Positions 1-9,603 of a DNA stretch of 64,000 nt are shown here, piece after piece. Made by a program: the position numbers and the translations under genes. The notes under the pieces are model-generated. The model saw only the letters and a program-made list of their open reading frames with translations, had not been told where the DNA came from and searched no databases. Position 1 is the first letter of the stretch. Every line of letters starts with the position of its first letter. Source of the DNA: Ophiobolus disseminans (lineage: Eukaryota > Ascomycota > Dothideomycetes > Pleosporales > Phaeosphaeriaceae); assembly GCA_010093685.1 (NCBI GenBank), contig MU006226.1, positions 384,964 to 448,963 on the forward strand, in the 5' to 3' direction.

Positions 1-330
1 ACAGGCATCGTCGTCAAGTACCAGGACACGCGCTCGCGCACCGTGAACCGCAAGATGGCGCGCAAGATTTTGCAGGAGAAGATTGAGGAGATGGAACTAG
101 GGGAGGGGGCCAGGACGAGGATTAAGCAGAGGGAGGTTAGTGGGAAGAAGAGGAGTGCCGAGAAGAAGAGGAGGAGGAAGTATAGGAAGTTGGGGGAGGT
201 GGAGGGAGAGCGAGAGCGAGAGGAGGGTATTGAGTATGGTGGGGGAGAGTTGGATGGGATAAATGAGGTTGAGGGTGCGAAGGAGGTGGAAAGTGTGGGA
301 GATGGGGCAAAGAAGGAAGGAGAAAAGTAG
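1..330 (+). CDS. Mitochondrial class-I release-factor-like protein, 3' end only
   Basis: The frame is open from base 1 to a TAG at 328-330, so only the last 109 residues are visible. The segment begins just after where the GGQ loop of an RF-1 domain would lie, and shows VVKYQDTRSRTVNRKMARKIL followed by a very basic KKR-rich helix (KREVSGKKRSAEKKRRRKYRKL in shortened form). This is the usual C-terminal half of the stand-alone RF-1 domain proteins that rescue stalled mitochondrial ribosomes (the mtRF-R/C12orf65 and yeast Rso55 group). The last 40 residues are acidic and Gly/Glu-rich and probably disordered. The GGQ motif itself is outside the window, so peptidyl-tRNA hydrolase activity is inferred from the family. 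Confidence 0.75.
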   Translation, partial: TGIVVKYQDTRSRTVNRKMARKILQEKIEEMELGEGARTRIKQREVSGKKRSAEKKRRRKYRKLGEVEGEREREEGIEYGGGELDGINEVEGAKEVESVGDGAKKEGEK

Positions 331-2555
331 ATGGACGATGGAGGATACGATACACTCGAAGCAGTATTAGGCCTGTGCAAGTAGGATTGTCACGCATCGG
401 GCACTGGCAGTAATACATAATGGGGGCGAAGCTTGCTCGACTTGATGTCAGAGCGTGCAGCTTCATGGCTACACACACGTAGCTTCATCGGCCACGACAC
501 CACAGATGAAGCAAGCGCGAGAGTCGTCACAGCACGGGGCGACGAGCTTGCAGGTCCATCAGCTGCGGCACACTACACATAGAAGCGCGACGAGAAGCGG
601 GCTCCAAGCATGACACTTGAGCATGTAGCAAGACCGAGCGTAGACATGCAGAACTGGACAAGTATTACCTAAACATTGAACCAAGCTTCATTTTCTGCAG
701 ATCCAAAGCTAAGAAAGGTGCGCAAACATCATCTCAAGCCCAAGCGCACGCACCATGGCCCTTCTCGTCCATCCATCAACACGCCCCTCCCACACCTCGT
801 ATCCTTGTCCTCATTCACCTTCCCCTTCTTCCTTAACCCACCGCCCCACAGCAGCAGTATCGATGAAAACACCAGCGCCGAGCCAGTCAAGAACGATTGT
901 CCCGCCCAAGTTTCCGAAGAACGTGAAGGTATGCATGATTTCGTGGAGGAGGGGGAGGGCTTATATAGGGAGTGGAGTGCCCTAGGAGTTTGGAGAGGTC
1001 AAGGGAGAGGGGGCTGAGAGGGGCGTGCGGGAAGGGCGGTGAGGGAATAGAAGGGGAGGCTAAGGTGAGAGGAAAGAGCGTTGAGGGCGGCGGTGGTTAG
1101 TTGGGAGTTTGGTGAGTGTGAGTGCTGATGGATTTGGATCGTCGCTTTGACATTCACATGGCCAGGTTTCAAGGCCGACGACATTATAGTGTTGTCTCAC
1201 TTACTTCGCCTCAGCGGAAGCTGAACGAAAGATTTAAGCAGATCCAAGAGATTGTGGTGAGGCTGAGGAACAGCTATCTTGCTTCGCTAGTTAAGCTGTG
1301 CAAGCAAAAAGAAGAAAACAAGCGCCAAAGAAATCGCCCCACCACGCGCCAAAAAGTGCAAAAAGAATAGTCCCCGCTCCTAGAACTTTAGGGACTGCTG
1401 AAAAACCGGCGAATTGGTTTTTTCACAGGCTCAAATTTATGCCCTCGCCAATGGGGGGAACTGATGGCAGACTTCGCGAGGCGCAGGGAATCCAACCCGA
1501 CCTCTCACACAGGATTTGCACCTGGAGGATTTTCTGAAAGAATTAAGAATCGAATATAATATATACGGGATATGAAAGCGTGCGTCGCGGGGTGAGGGAA
1601 GATGGGTGTTGTGGTGCTGAGCCCGTTTGTGGCGTTGCAGTGAGGTGAGTGAAAGGTAAACAAAAACAACGCGAAGTCACGGAGCACGTGGAATCAGCTA
1701 GTAGCCTTGGGACGAGAATAGAACTTTGCGGGGGCTGGTCGTCGGAGTTTAATCTACGGCGCACTGATGTCAGCTCGTCGAACCGGAGTTGTAGGCTTAT
1801 GCACCGGTTTGAGAAACCAATCTACTTAATTCATGGACCTGAGTGAATCCTTCGCTAGTCAGTACTGGAGGTACTGTGCACGATTTGATAGCCTGCAATT
1901 GTTCTACGAGGTGTATCTTTGGTTTTGAACATAATCCTGGAAGCGGCTCAAAGTCCGTGCAACCAGGCTCCGACGACCGCTTCTGATTCCAGCCTCTTTT
2001 CACAAAGGAATAGTACTATAGCGATTGAACTGCGATAATAAAGCCCCATGCAAGGTGCTTATGCCCGAAAGAGCAAAAACGTAAAAAGTTGCGATCAGGC
2101 CAGCGGCGAGGCTGTGGCGCAGTGCCATCTCAGCCATGCCCTTCTTCCGGATTCAGCAGGGACTGACCATTCCGTTTTTCACGATGTAGATTCTTTGGTA
2201 GAAGCTTCTGCGGAGGCCAATTATCGCAAGGGAAATTGTCTCAGTAAGACGACCTGTACCACCTTGGCGGGTAGTACCACCGGCGTATGACACCTGGAGA
2301 GCCCTGGAAATGTTGAGGGCCTTACGGACCGTGTGTACACAGCTCTCCTGTTCAATTTGAGCTCAGTAGAAGGATAGAATGCATATAAAATGATCATGCT
2401 GCCTCGATAGAAGACATCACCATCAACCTACTCAGCTATCCATTCACTCCAGCTTCCTACCAACAATCTTTACGAGCACCTGCCTCTTCATTACCTGACG
2501 TCATTACCACGTGCCTGCTTATCCTCGCATATATATAACCCGCTCCACCGCTACT
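331..2555. other. Gene-free stretch with weak ORFs only
   Basis: 2.2 kb between the release-factor-like gene and the small secreted protein. An ATG-started frame at 755-985 meets a GTATGC donor-like site near 930, but I found no convincing partner exon and the composition is low-complexity Pro/Ser/His. Other short frames overlap on both strands. I see no repeat or RNA gene. The last 170 bases are the promoter and leader of the next gene. Confidence 0.5.
2384..2390 (+). promoter_or_regulatory. TATA box of the small secreted protein gene
   Basis: A TATAAAA element lies about 170 bases before the ATG at 2556, at a distance that fits a leader of roughly 140 bases. It is followed by pyrimidine- and CA-rich leader sequence typical of well expressed fungal genes. 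Strength is inferred. Confidence 0.5.
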
Positions 2556-3009
2556 ATGAGATTCTCACTCCCAGCTGCCATTGTCCTCTTTTGCGCCACC
2601 ACCGCGCTCGCACTTCCCCAGTCCAACACCGACAACGAGATTGCCTCGCTCGACGGCGACGACGGCCTGGATCTCTCAAACATCGACATTGTTGACATCG
2701 AATACAACCCTGAAGACTTCGAGGAGCTTGCCACACGAGCCACGAAGCATTGCTCGAACATTGCGCCCATCAAGCGCGTCAAGAAGGAGTACAAGGGAAA
2801 GTGCGACCCAAAGAACAGCAAAGGCTGGGCCTCCGGACACAACTGCAAGAATAAGAGCGGAAAATCTTATCTGTGCGTACAGGGCGGAAAAGCAACTTGC
2901 CACGTAAGTTCCCCCTTCACTTTCTCCACACCCGCTAACAAAAAAACAGAGCATCAACGACGCCGTGAAGAACAACTTCGAGTCCGGCGAGTGCTTCATC
3001 GCCAAATAA
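2556..3009 (+). CDS. Small secreted cysteine-containing protein (effector-like)
   Basis: Two exons, 2556-2903 and 2950-3009, joined over a 46-bp intron with a GTAAGT donor and an ACAG acceptor, give 135 residues. The start is the ATG followed by a clear signal peptide: MRFSLPAAIVLFCATTALA, then LPQ. Residues 20-65 are strongly acidic and look like a propeptide or disordered linker. The remaining 70 residues are basic and hold six cysteines outside the signal peptide (HCS, KCD, NCK, LCV, TCH, ECF), an even number that suggests three disulfides. The short second exon adds the sixth cysteine, which supports the intron. I do not recognise the family. Size, secretion and cysteine content match the broad class of fungal small secreted proteins, some of which act on hosts or rival microbes, but no function is shown. 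Confidence 0.75.
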
Positions 3010-3096
3010 GCGGGTCGCCACGCCCTCATCTCCTTTACAGTTTTCCCCATCCACCCTTCTCATATCACTGCACCTTCCCCCTTCTTTCCAGCAACC

Positions 3097-3501
3097 ATGC
3101 AAGCCCACATCCTCACCGACACTTCCCCCCTTCCCCGCTCCCTCTTCTGGTCCTTCATCAACGCGCACACCGTCAACGAAATCTCCAACCACCCCGGAGC
3201 CGTGCGCCGCCACATTTTCCACAGCGCGATGCTCGACACTAAGAAAAAGCGTCCCGGAAAAACCGAACAAGACATACATTTCTGCATCTTCCAAACAGGA
3301 CGGTACGGCCCCCAGAACGGGTACCGCTTTGTGGTTGTGCACAAGGGCTACGATATTGGTGGGCCAGAAAAAAAGGAGGGCGAGAGTGAGGACGATATTG
3401 ATAGGCTGGAGAGGGAGATTCCGCAGGGACATGAGGAGATGGTGGTGCTGGGGGAGCCGGAGTTGTTTGAGGATCCGGTCGAGGATGAGGATGGAAATTG
3501 A
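3097..3501 (+). CDS. Hypothetical protein, 134 aa
   Basis: A single exon with an ATG 87 bases after the stop of the secreted-protein gene, on the same strand. It encodes 134 residues. The first 95 look globular, with alternating hydrophobic and charged residues and a short FVVVHKGYDIGG strand-like segment. The last 40 are Glu/Asp-rich and likely disordered. No signal peptide or membrane segment is present. I do not recognise the family. The close spacing suggests shared or overlapping transcripts with the gene before it. It could be a chance ORF, but the composition is protein-like. Confidence 0.45.
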   Translation: MQAHILTDTSPLPRSLFWSFINAHTVNEISNHPGAVRRHIFHSAMLDTKKKRPGKTEQDIHFCIFQTGRYGPQNGYRFVVVHKGYDIGGPEKKEGESEDDIDRLEREIPQGHEEMVVLGEPELFEDPVEDEDGN

Positions 3502-4229
3502 AACTGAAAAAAAGATAGAGGGATGATGAGCATTTGCGTTTGCATTTCTTGGGCAAGGATTTCTTGAACAAGAACACACACTCCTTTGGCATATTTAGAC
3601 ACTTCTTATTGTAGATATACTATGCATTTACCAACGTTTGGAGAATCTGCTAATCTTTTGTGTGTCATACTGTGGCTCGTTGCGGTTCTGGTTGGGACAG
3701 ATGTGTTAATTGCGGTGTCATGATTTTTCGAAAACGTGGGTTCTAATAGCGTACTAGCTAGTGGGGTACATGTACGCACATTGTAGCAAGATTGATGTCC
3801 CTTCCCTAACACCGTAACAACTGCATTCCCTGTTTTGTATGCTTCACAGATTTATTGAAGTCCACGGTGTCAAGTGCAATTTGGATACCTAACAACCTTG
3901 GAAGCATTAGTGTTTGTTAACAAACTCAACGAGGAGTCTTGGGACAACTCGCCATACAAACAATGCTTTTCGGGTGAGAATACAACCAAATTCTTCGCTA
4001 TCAACCACTGGACTAAACTCCTGTTCCAATTGTTTTATATACACAGCACTTCCCATTTCCCGCAAAGCAAACAGTTGGAACATAATCCTGCCATCTTAAC
4101 ATAGAATCAACATCCTCACCTTAAGCTTCATATACTACCTAGGTATCTTGTCCTTCTCCCACAACCTTACACGCTCAACGTAACAGTCTCTCTCCAAAAA
4201 TGCGTTAGCCAAACATCCGTCATCCATTC
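3502..4229. other. Gene-free stretch
   Basis: About 730 bases, AT-richer than neighbours, with only short overlapping frames (for example 3874-4104). I see no domain, repeat or RNA signal. Confidence 0.5.
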
Positions 4230-4412
4230 CTACCTCTTCCCCGCCAAACTCCTCCCCGCCTCCGTCTTCATCAAGTCTACATAATGACTAAACCTGCGCT
4301 CAATCAATGCCACATCCGCATCCATCGACTCGTGTCTCGATGTGAGTACAAGCCCGAGTCGGAATGTGAGTGATTGGAGACATGTAAAATACACGGTGTC
4401 ATTACTTCTCAT
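4200..4412 (-). pseudogene. C-terminal remnant of an HD-domain phosphohydrolase
   Basis: Read on the minus strand, the segment ends with ERRFSHYVDLMKTEAGRSLAGKR and a stop at 4230-4232. This lines up with the C-terminus of the intact HD protein at 6526-7574 (ELHFERFQKYLELMKTGVGK, then ELAEGR) and with the general HxxxKLxxLxxLMKTxxGxxLA pattern of fungal HD-domain proteins. Nothing upstream of it on that strand encodes the HD catalytic part. After the stop the frame continues for a few aromatic-rich residues. I therefore read it as a fragment of a third family copy. The match is short, so chance is not excluded. Confidence 0.45.
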
Positions 4413-4683
4413 TTCATATAGTTACAGTACTCATACATCATGAAAGTAAGAAATACCAAGTGCGCCACGCTTGCTCAATCGCACAACAATTCCATCAAAA
4501 TATATCTCGGCTCGTAACATCAGCCGGTCCAGGTGTTGGATAACCAGGAGTATCCAAGCTGAGACACGGACTGAAGACTACCTGGTGTCTTTATCGTTCA
4601 AGCCTACGTCTGCTTCCATCTCAGACGTCCTCATCGGCCTCCCACGATCATACGTGCAGACCTGGACCATTGCGTCGATTTTT

Positions 4684-5267
4684 CTAAACACGGGCAGAAC
4701 CGCGGCTGCAGACTAGTCAGCATATGAAGTTGGAAGTCAGGTGCGAGGAAAAACTTACGGTGCGGCGCGACGCGAGAGGCGGTGGTATGTAATGACACCC
4801 AGCAAGAAGGTAGCGAACCAGAAGACCAGAGACAAGAATGAAAAGGCCTGAGCAGCACGCCATTGACCGCAGGAGTTGCTGCGGCTCAGTGAGAAACCAC
4901 TCCAGTTCCACGCAGAACCACATCCCGCGCGGTTGAACCAGCGAACAAGGAGACCGAAGACAGCGGCCCATCCGGCAGTGAAAACTAGATATTGTGTGTT
5001 AGCTAGAGACTACAGAAGCACGAGCTAGTAAGACATACCGAGATCAGAACCATAGCTGATCATCGTGGAAGTCGTTGGGATAGCCCAGACGATGGAAAAG
5101 ATGATGGACAGCGATGACCAGATGACCGAGAAGACGACGCGACCAAATGGACCGACGGAGTAGCGATTCCGCTGGTAGAGAAAGTAGGACGTAAGGCCGA
5201 GAACAACGGCAGCGAAGACGAACTGCGCAATGCGGAGAGTGAGGGAGATGACTCGTGAGACAATCAT
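4684..5267 (-). CDS. MARVEL-domain-like four-helix membrane protein
   Basis: Three exons on the minus strand: 5267-5039, 4984-4759 and 4705-4684, giving 158 residues. The donors are GTATGT and GTAAGT. The protein has four hydrophobic segments: about residues 5-27 (LRIAQFVFAAVVLGLTSYFL), 42-62 (SVIWSSLSIIFSIVWAI), 77-95 (VFTAGWAAVFGLLVRWF) and 125-147 (FSFLSLVFWFATFLLGVITY). The short extracellular loop with Cys and Trp residues between helices 3 and 4 is typical of fungal MARVEL proteins of about 150-200 residues. These sit in plasma-membrane or secretory membranes; the precise role here is unknown. The start at 5267 was chosen because the helix 1 region follows directly; an upstream in-frame ATG at 5390 would add Ser-rich leader-like sequence. 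The last exon is tiny and an alternative acceptor six bases earlier changes the C-terminus. Confidence 0.75.
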
Positions 5268-5408
5268 GGTGATGGTTGACGAATGTCTGTACTTGGGTTG
5301 AAGTTCAAGAAGCTGTTCAGGAAGCTTGGAGATATGATCGTGGGAGGCCGATGAGGAAAGATGTATAAATGAGCTGCTGAAGAACTCCATGGGGTTGCAG
5401 CACCTAGG

Positions 5409-5416
5409 TTATATAC
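5409..5416 (-). promoter_or_regulatory. TATA-like element before the MARVEL gene
   Basis: On the minus strand the sequence reads TGTATATAACC about 145 bases upstream of the ATG at 5267. Position and sequence fit a TATA box. Confidence 0.4.
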
Positions 5417-6525
5417 ACGCCGCTCTGTGACCAAATTCAAGGTTGTTGTCGACCTCGACCAGCAACGTCAGCCACGTCAGATTGCGTAGCGGCCCGTTCG
5501 TGCAACGTCGAAGCCACATGTTTCCCTCTCTGGGCCTCATCAGCCTAGCATTCGACACGTTTGGCTTTCCTGGCATCGCCGCTAACCTGCCTAGCCGCAT
5601 AGCCGTGAACAACGTGGTGTTGGCGTGTCTCGCTTGGGTATGAGATCATCGCGTCTTGGAAGGCCCTGGCGACACAAATAACTTCTCGCGGAGGCAGTGC
5701 CGTCAGACATTTTGACAGCGCGTGTCGGATCAAAGTTACCATGTCCCTGCATATTGTTGCCGGTACCCGATATTTTTACATTGTTTTGTAGAAGGTTTGG
5801 AGGGCCAGACCATGTATGACGCATGTTACGTGCGACGCCGAGCATTGACGGCGTGTGTTCCGGGCGACGACAACGGTGCGACCATGGCTCAGATAATGTT
5901 TTGAGCAGGGTATCTGAGTATCACAAGATTTGGCAGTGATGGCAGGTGGTGTTGAGGAGATGGAAGGAGGTTGGACTCGTAAAGTTTGATGAACGCGGTG
6001 CGGAAGATGCCGAGTGCTCACGACGTCAGTACCAACATCGCAACTTCCAACTTTTCTACGGTTGAAGAGCTTTCTAATCGGGAACAGACATGTAGCTCTA
6101 CGAAAACGTCGGCAGTATTTCAGACACACACCTGGCGGTAACTTGGGGTCGAGGCACTGCCCACATGACGCGTAACCCACAATGTCCAACAAGGAACGTC
6201 GAGTCCTGACAATATATTAGACGTCATTACCAAAAGCACCCTAGAAAGAGGTGCGTAAGCAGCGAGAACTTCAGAAGTCCCAAATGGTATGTCACATCAG
6301 AGGTGTTGACGAACGACGAACCTCTTCTTTTGTAGAAATCACCGTCAAGGCTTGGGATTCGCCGCCGAACACGTCAAAGTAGGGGGGTTTCTCAAGCTTT
6401 CCATTGATCGATCATGACAGTCCTACACACATCAAGCGCCGGCAGAACATCTCTCCAAAGCCATCCCATCCCTCTCTCTATCCCCAAACCCACTCCCCCC
6501 ACCAAGTCCCCCAACCAACGCCACC
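5417..6525. other. Gene-free stretch
   Basis: 1.1 kb between the MARVEL gene and the 3' end of the HD gene. The longest frame (5776-6192, minus) has many Cys and His residues with no recognisable pattern and overlaps a plus-strand frame of similar length. I see nothing I can support here. Confidence 0.5.
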
Positions 6526-7574
6526 CTACAAAACCCCATTACAATCCGTTTCCCCAAACCAATTTTTCCTATACCCCTCCATAACACCCAACCTCCCCTC
6601 CGCCAACTCTTTCCCCACCCCCGTCTTCATAAGCTCGAGGTACTTCTGAAAGCGCTCGAAATGCAGCTCAATCCCAGTATGAATAGTATTCTTACGCCGC
6701 TCCTCATTAATGCCGCCGAAGACGAAACACCGCCCGATGCCGATGGCGCCTAAGCCATCGAGTCTATAATACAATTAGTGAATGTTTTGGTATGGGGGAG
6801 GGGATGGGGGACTTACCGATCCGCATCCTGCACAATGCGAAGAGCAGGACATCCCACCATGGCCTCGCGAATCGCGTTCGGGTCTTTTAATTCGAGGGAG
6901 TAAGATACGTGGGCCGCAATTTTCGCGGCGAAAGCATAGATGCGTAGATCGTTGCAGCTATTGGCTTTCAAAAAGTCACATACAATGGCCTGTTGGTCGC
7001 GCTCGTCACCCTTTTTGCGAACATGGTACTTAGTATCGCCAATGTCGTGCACCATGCACGCAATGTACAGGACAGTTGTATCAATATCTCGCGCCCATGC
7101 GTCGTTCTTGTGCGCTTCGTACATCTTGTGCGCGAGGGCAACGACGCGCTGGATGTGCTCGTAGTCGTGTGAGGCGTCGAAGGCGGGGCCGTACATGAAT
7201 TGTATGACTGCTTGGTTGACTTTTGCGAACATGGCGCGGTGCTGTTTGGCGATGCCGAGTTTTTTGGGGTCGAAGAGCTTGTAGGAGCGGTTGTTGGGGG
7301 TGTTGGAGCCGGAGCTGTCGGCGAGGATGGGGGAGGTGCTGGCGTTGGAGGGAGAGGTGCTGCGGGACTTTTCGGAGAACATCCTGGAGACGCGGCGCGA
7401 TATGGATCGGAGGCACTTCATCTCGACGGTGGGAGGCGAGGGTCGAGACCTCGTGGAAGGATAAGTTATTTGGTAGTGGTAATGACAGGGGCGCAGAAAG
7501 TCTTTTCTGAAAACTGCGGGTATGTTTTGATAGCGCAGTCTGGTTGAGAACCGTTGCGCGAGTGCTTGAAACAT
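6526..7574 (-). CDS. HD-domain phosphohydrolase
   Basis: Two exons on the minus strand, 7574-6817 and 6763-6526, joined over a 53-bp intron (GTAAGT donor, TTATAG acceptor). The joined protein is 331 residues from the first ATG, or 280 from the ATG at 7421. It contains the HD superfamily signature in order: SHDYEHIQRV, then MVHDIGDTKY, then AAHVSYSLE, then IVQDADRLDGLGAIGIGR, so His, His-Asp and Asp metal ligands are all present. The C-terminal helix ends with LELMKTGVGKELAEGR. Fungal members of this group are about 220-250 residues and are predicted metal-dependent phosphohydrolases acting on nucleotides or similar phosphate esters; the substrate is unknown. The first 50 residues are basic with almost no acidic residues and could be a mitochondrial presequence or simply leader. 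It is divergent from the decayed copy at 7986. Confidence 0.85.
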
Positions 7575-7985
7575 GTTGTGGTGTGGTGAGGCGAATTTTT
7601 GTATATCGAGGGGTCTGAGGTTCTCAGTGAGGGATGGGGTGAAGCCTTAGCCAAGGGTGATTCACTATTTCACAATGAAGCGTTGGGTTGGGGGTATTGG
7701 AGTTCATCACCGTTGGGTACCATTGTTAGTCAAGATCCACCCCAGCTAGACAATAGCCATGTGCGTTCACAAAGAACATTGGAGGTGATATTCGGGGCTT
7801 TTCGCCCCAGTTTCAGCAACCCTCGTTGTACTAATACGTCAATGCTCTCTCTCCAATTACTTCCCATCGCCTCAGAACACCAACAACTCCTCCCTTGACT
7901 CACACAAAACTTCCACAACCTCAAACACAAAATTCCCGAGTCATTAACTTTACACACAACTTGAAAGCACATTAGCACTTTCAAC
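7575..7985. other. Intergenic region between divergent HD-family genes
   Basis: 411 bases separating the intact HD gene (minus) from the decayed HD copy (plus). It would serve as a shared promoter. I see no clear TATA element or repeat in it. Confidence 0.5.
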
Positions 7986-8843
7986 ATGCCATCTTTTTTC
8001 AGCAAGACCCAAGGCCGCCTCTCTAGCATGCTCAAAACAGCTTCCTTTTCGGAGCAGTCCATCCTCAAGGACAGCACCATGGATTCGTCGGACACTCGTA
8101 CTCACGTGCCCGAAACCCGCCTCATCAAACTCTCCGCGCTCCTACGCGACCACTCCCTCTCCCCCAACGAATACCAAACCGAATGGTTCAAGCGCGTCAA
8201 CTTCGCCGTATTCATGTCCAGGTCCGAAAACAGCACAACCTCCAACGACTAATCGCACGTCCTGCGCGTCGTTAAAAACACGTAGCGCCTCTACCTCGCC
8301 GAGTCGCACCGCTCGTGGGCGCGCGACATCGACGTCATGACCATGTACACTACCGCGCTCGTCTGCGGCATCAGCGACGAGGACGAGTGGGACAAGAGCA
8401 CGAAGTACACTGCTACGGATGAGGAGAAGCAGGATCGACATTGCAACAAGATCCGCGATTTTCTGGATGGCTTGAAAGTTCCGCCACAAGCGGCTGGGCC
8501 GGCGAGCTATATGGCGTCGTTTATCTCGTTTTGGCGCGAGCAGACAAGCCCCAAGGCACTGGATGCCGCTATGAACAATTTCCCTGCGATAAAAATCGTG
8601 CAGGATGCGGATCGCCTTGATGAACTTAGCGCGATGGGCGTTCCGTGCACGGAACCGTCGAGCGAGTCGTATTCGTACTACCCGGTCAAAAGCGTGTTGG
8701 AGCTGATCGATGGGCGCTTTGTGCATTTCCCGCGCCTTATGAAGATCAAGACGGGCCGGAAGGAGGCGGAGAAGGCGTGGGCGCTCGTAGAGGAGTTCAA
8801 GGCGGAGCTGCTGGAGCAACCGGATAAGGTGATCGTTTTGTAG
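7986..8843 (+). pseudogene. Degenerate HD-domain phosphohydrolase copy
   Basis: One continuous frame runs from the ATG at 7986 to the stop at 8841-8843, interrupted by TAA at 8250-8252 and TAG at 8283-8285. Without the stops it would give about 285 residues. The C-terminal half is clearly family-like: ARDIDVMTMY, FPAIKIVQDADRLDELSAMG and LMKIKTGRKEAEKAW. Aligned to the intact neighbour, SHDYEH has become SND-stop-SH and MVHDIGDTKY has become LVCGISD, so the metal-binding His and His-Asp are gone. A 64-bp GT-AG intron that would remove both stops shifts the frame, so splicing does not rescue it. A 168-residue product from the ATG at 8337 remains possible but would lack the active site. Head-to-head placement suggests an inverted duplication followed by decay. 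Confidence 0.75.
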
Positions 8844-9603
8844 GCGGAAGATACGAACTATCGTTACGCTATGAGTAGTCGAAAGGAGTAGGGCTTCGGT
8901 ACCAGTCTGACATGTTTGATCAGACTTGGATAATGCGAATGACGAATGATCTCACGATAAAAGAATGAAGAACATTATGAAGAGAAATTGTGTATGTAAA
9001 CGAATGAGAGGTGACGGTGACTTTCTTTTGAAATTCCAGTATCCTCGGGGTGATCGCTGAGGATACTGAAATGTCTATGCATTGTAACACCTGTAGTCTT
9101 TGCGCCACTTTCAAGAAATGTTGAGGTGCATTTAGATATTGTACCGTAGTTGGATCCAATGGATTGTCGCAGAGCTGAGGACTGGTTGCGGGAAGATCAC
9201 AATCGTGTGATTTCTCGGTCGTCGATGCTGGACTTATTCTCACAACAAGCCTGCAGTCAGCGAATCGTGAACCGCGGCCCTTGTAAAACGCATGTCTCCA
9301 TTGGCAAGCCTCATGGCAGGAGTGTTAGGCTTAGTTCAATTCGCCAAACAAGCCCTGGTTTACCGAGTGACCGAAAGTGACACTCGCAAAAATGCGATGT
9401 GATGTTGATTGCCGACAAATCCCGACCTGTTTAGACTTTGTCGTGCGCTTGTGGTGGGTTACCGATGCTTAGATTGCCGCTGGTCATAGCATGCATAGTA
9501 AGCAGCTTATTCATCGAATTCGACCATAATCAGTAGGAAGACCGCCACAGCGTGCATGTTAGCAAATGAGCATGACTAAAAGCACTTACTACGGGTTAGC
9601 AGT
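8844..9603. other. Gene-free stretch
   Basis: 760 bases with only short frames. I see no RNA gene or repeat. The last part is the promoter of the MIP gene. Confidence 0.5.

Noticed and set aside
676..1017. Plus-strand frame with a possible intron donor
   Set aside because: Low-complexity Pro/His/Ser composition, two overlapping frames, and no matching exon after the GTATGC site.
1380..1540. Possible tRNA because of a GGTTGGATTCC-like T-arm on the minus strand
   Set aside because: No acceptor stem or anticodon arm pairs with it.
5776..6192. 138-codon minus-strand frame rich in Cys
   Set aside because: No signal peptide, no regular cysteine pattern, and overlap with an opposing frame; likely chance.
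8222..8285. GT-AG interval that would remove both stops in the damaged HD copy
   Set aside because: It is 64 bases long, so removal shifts frame, and it would delete the segment aligning to the HD motif.
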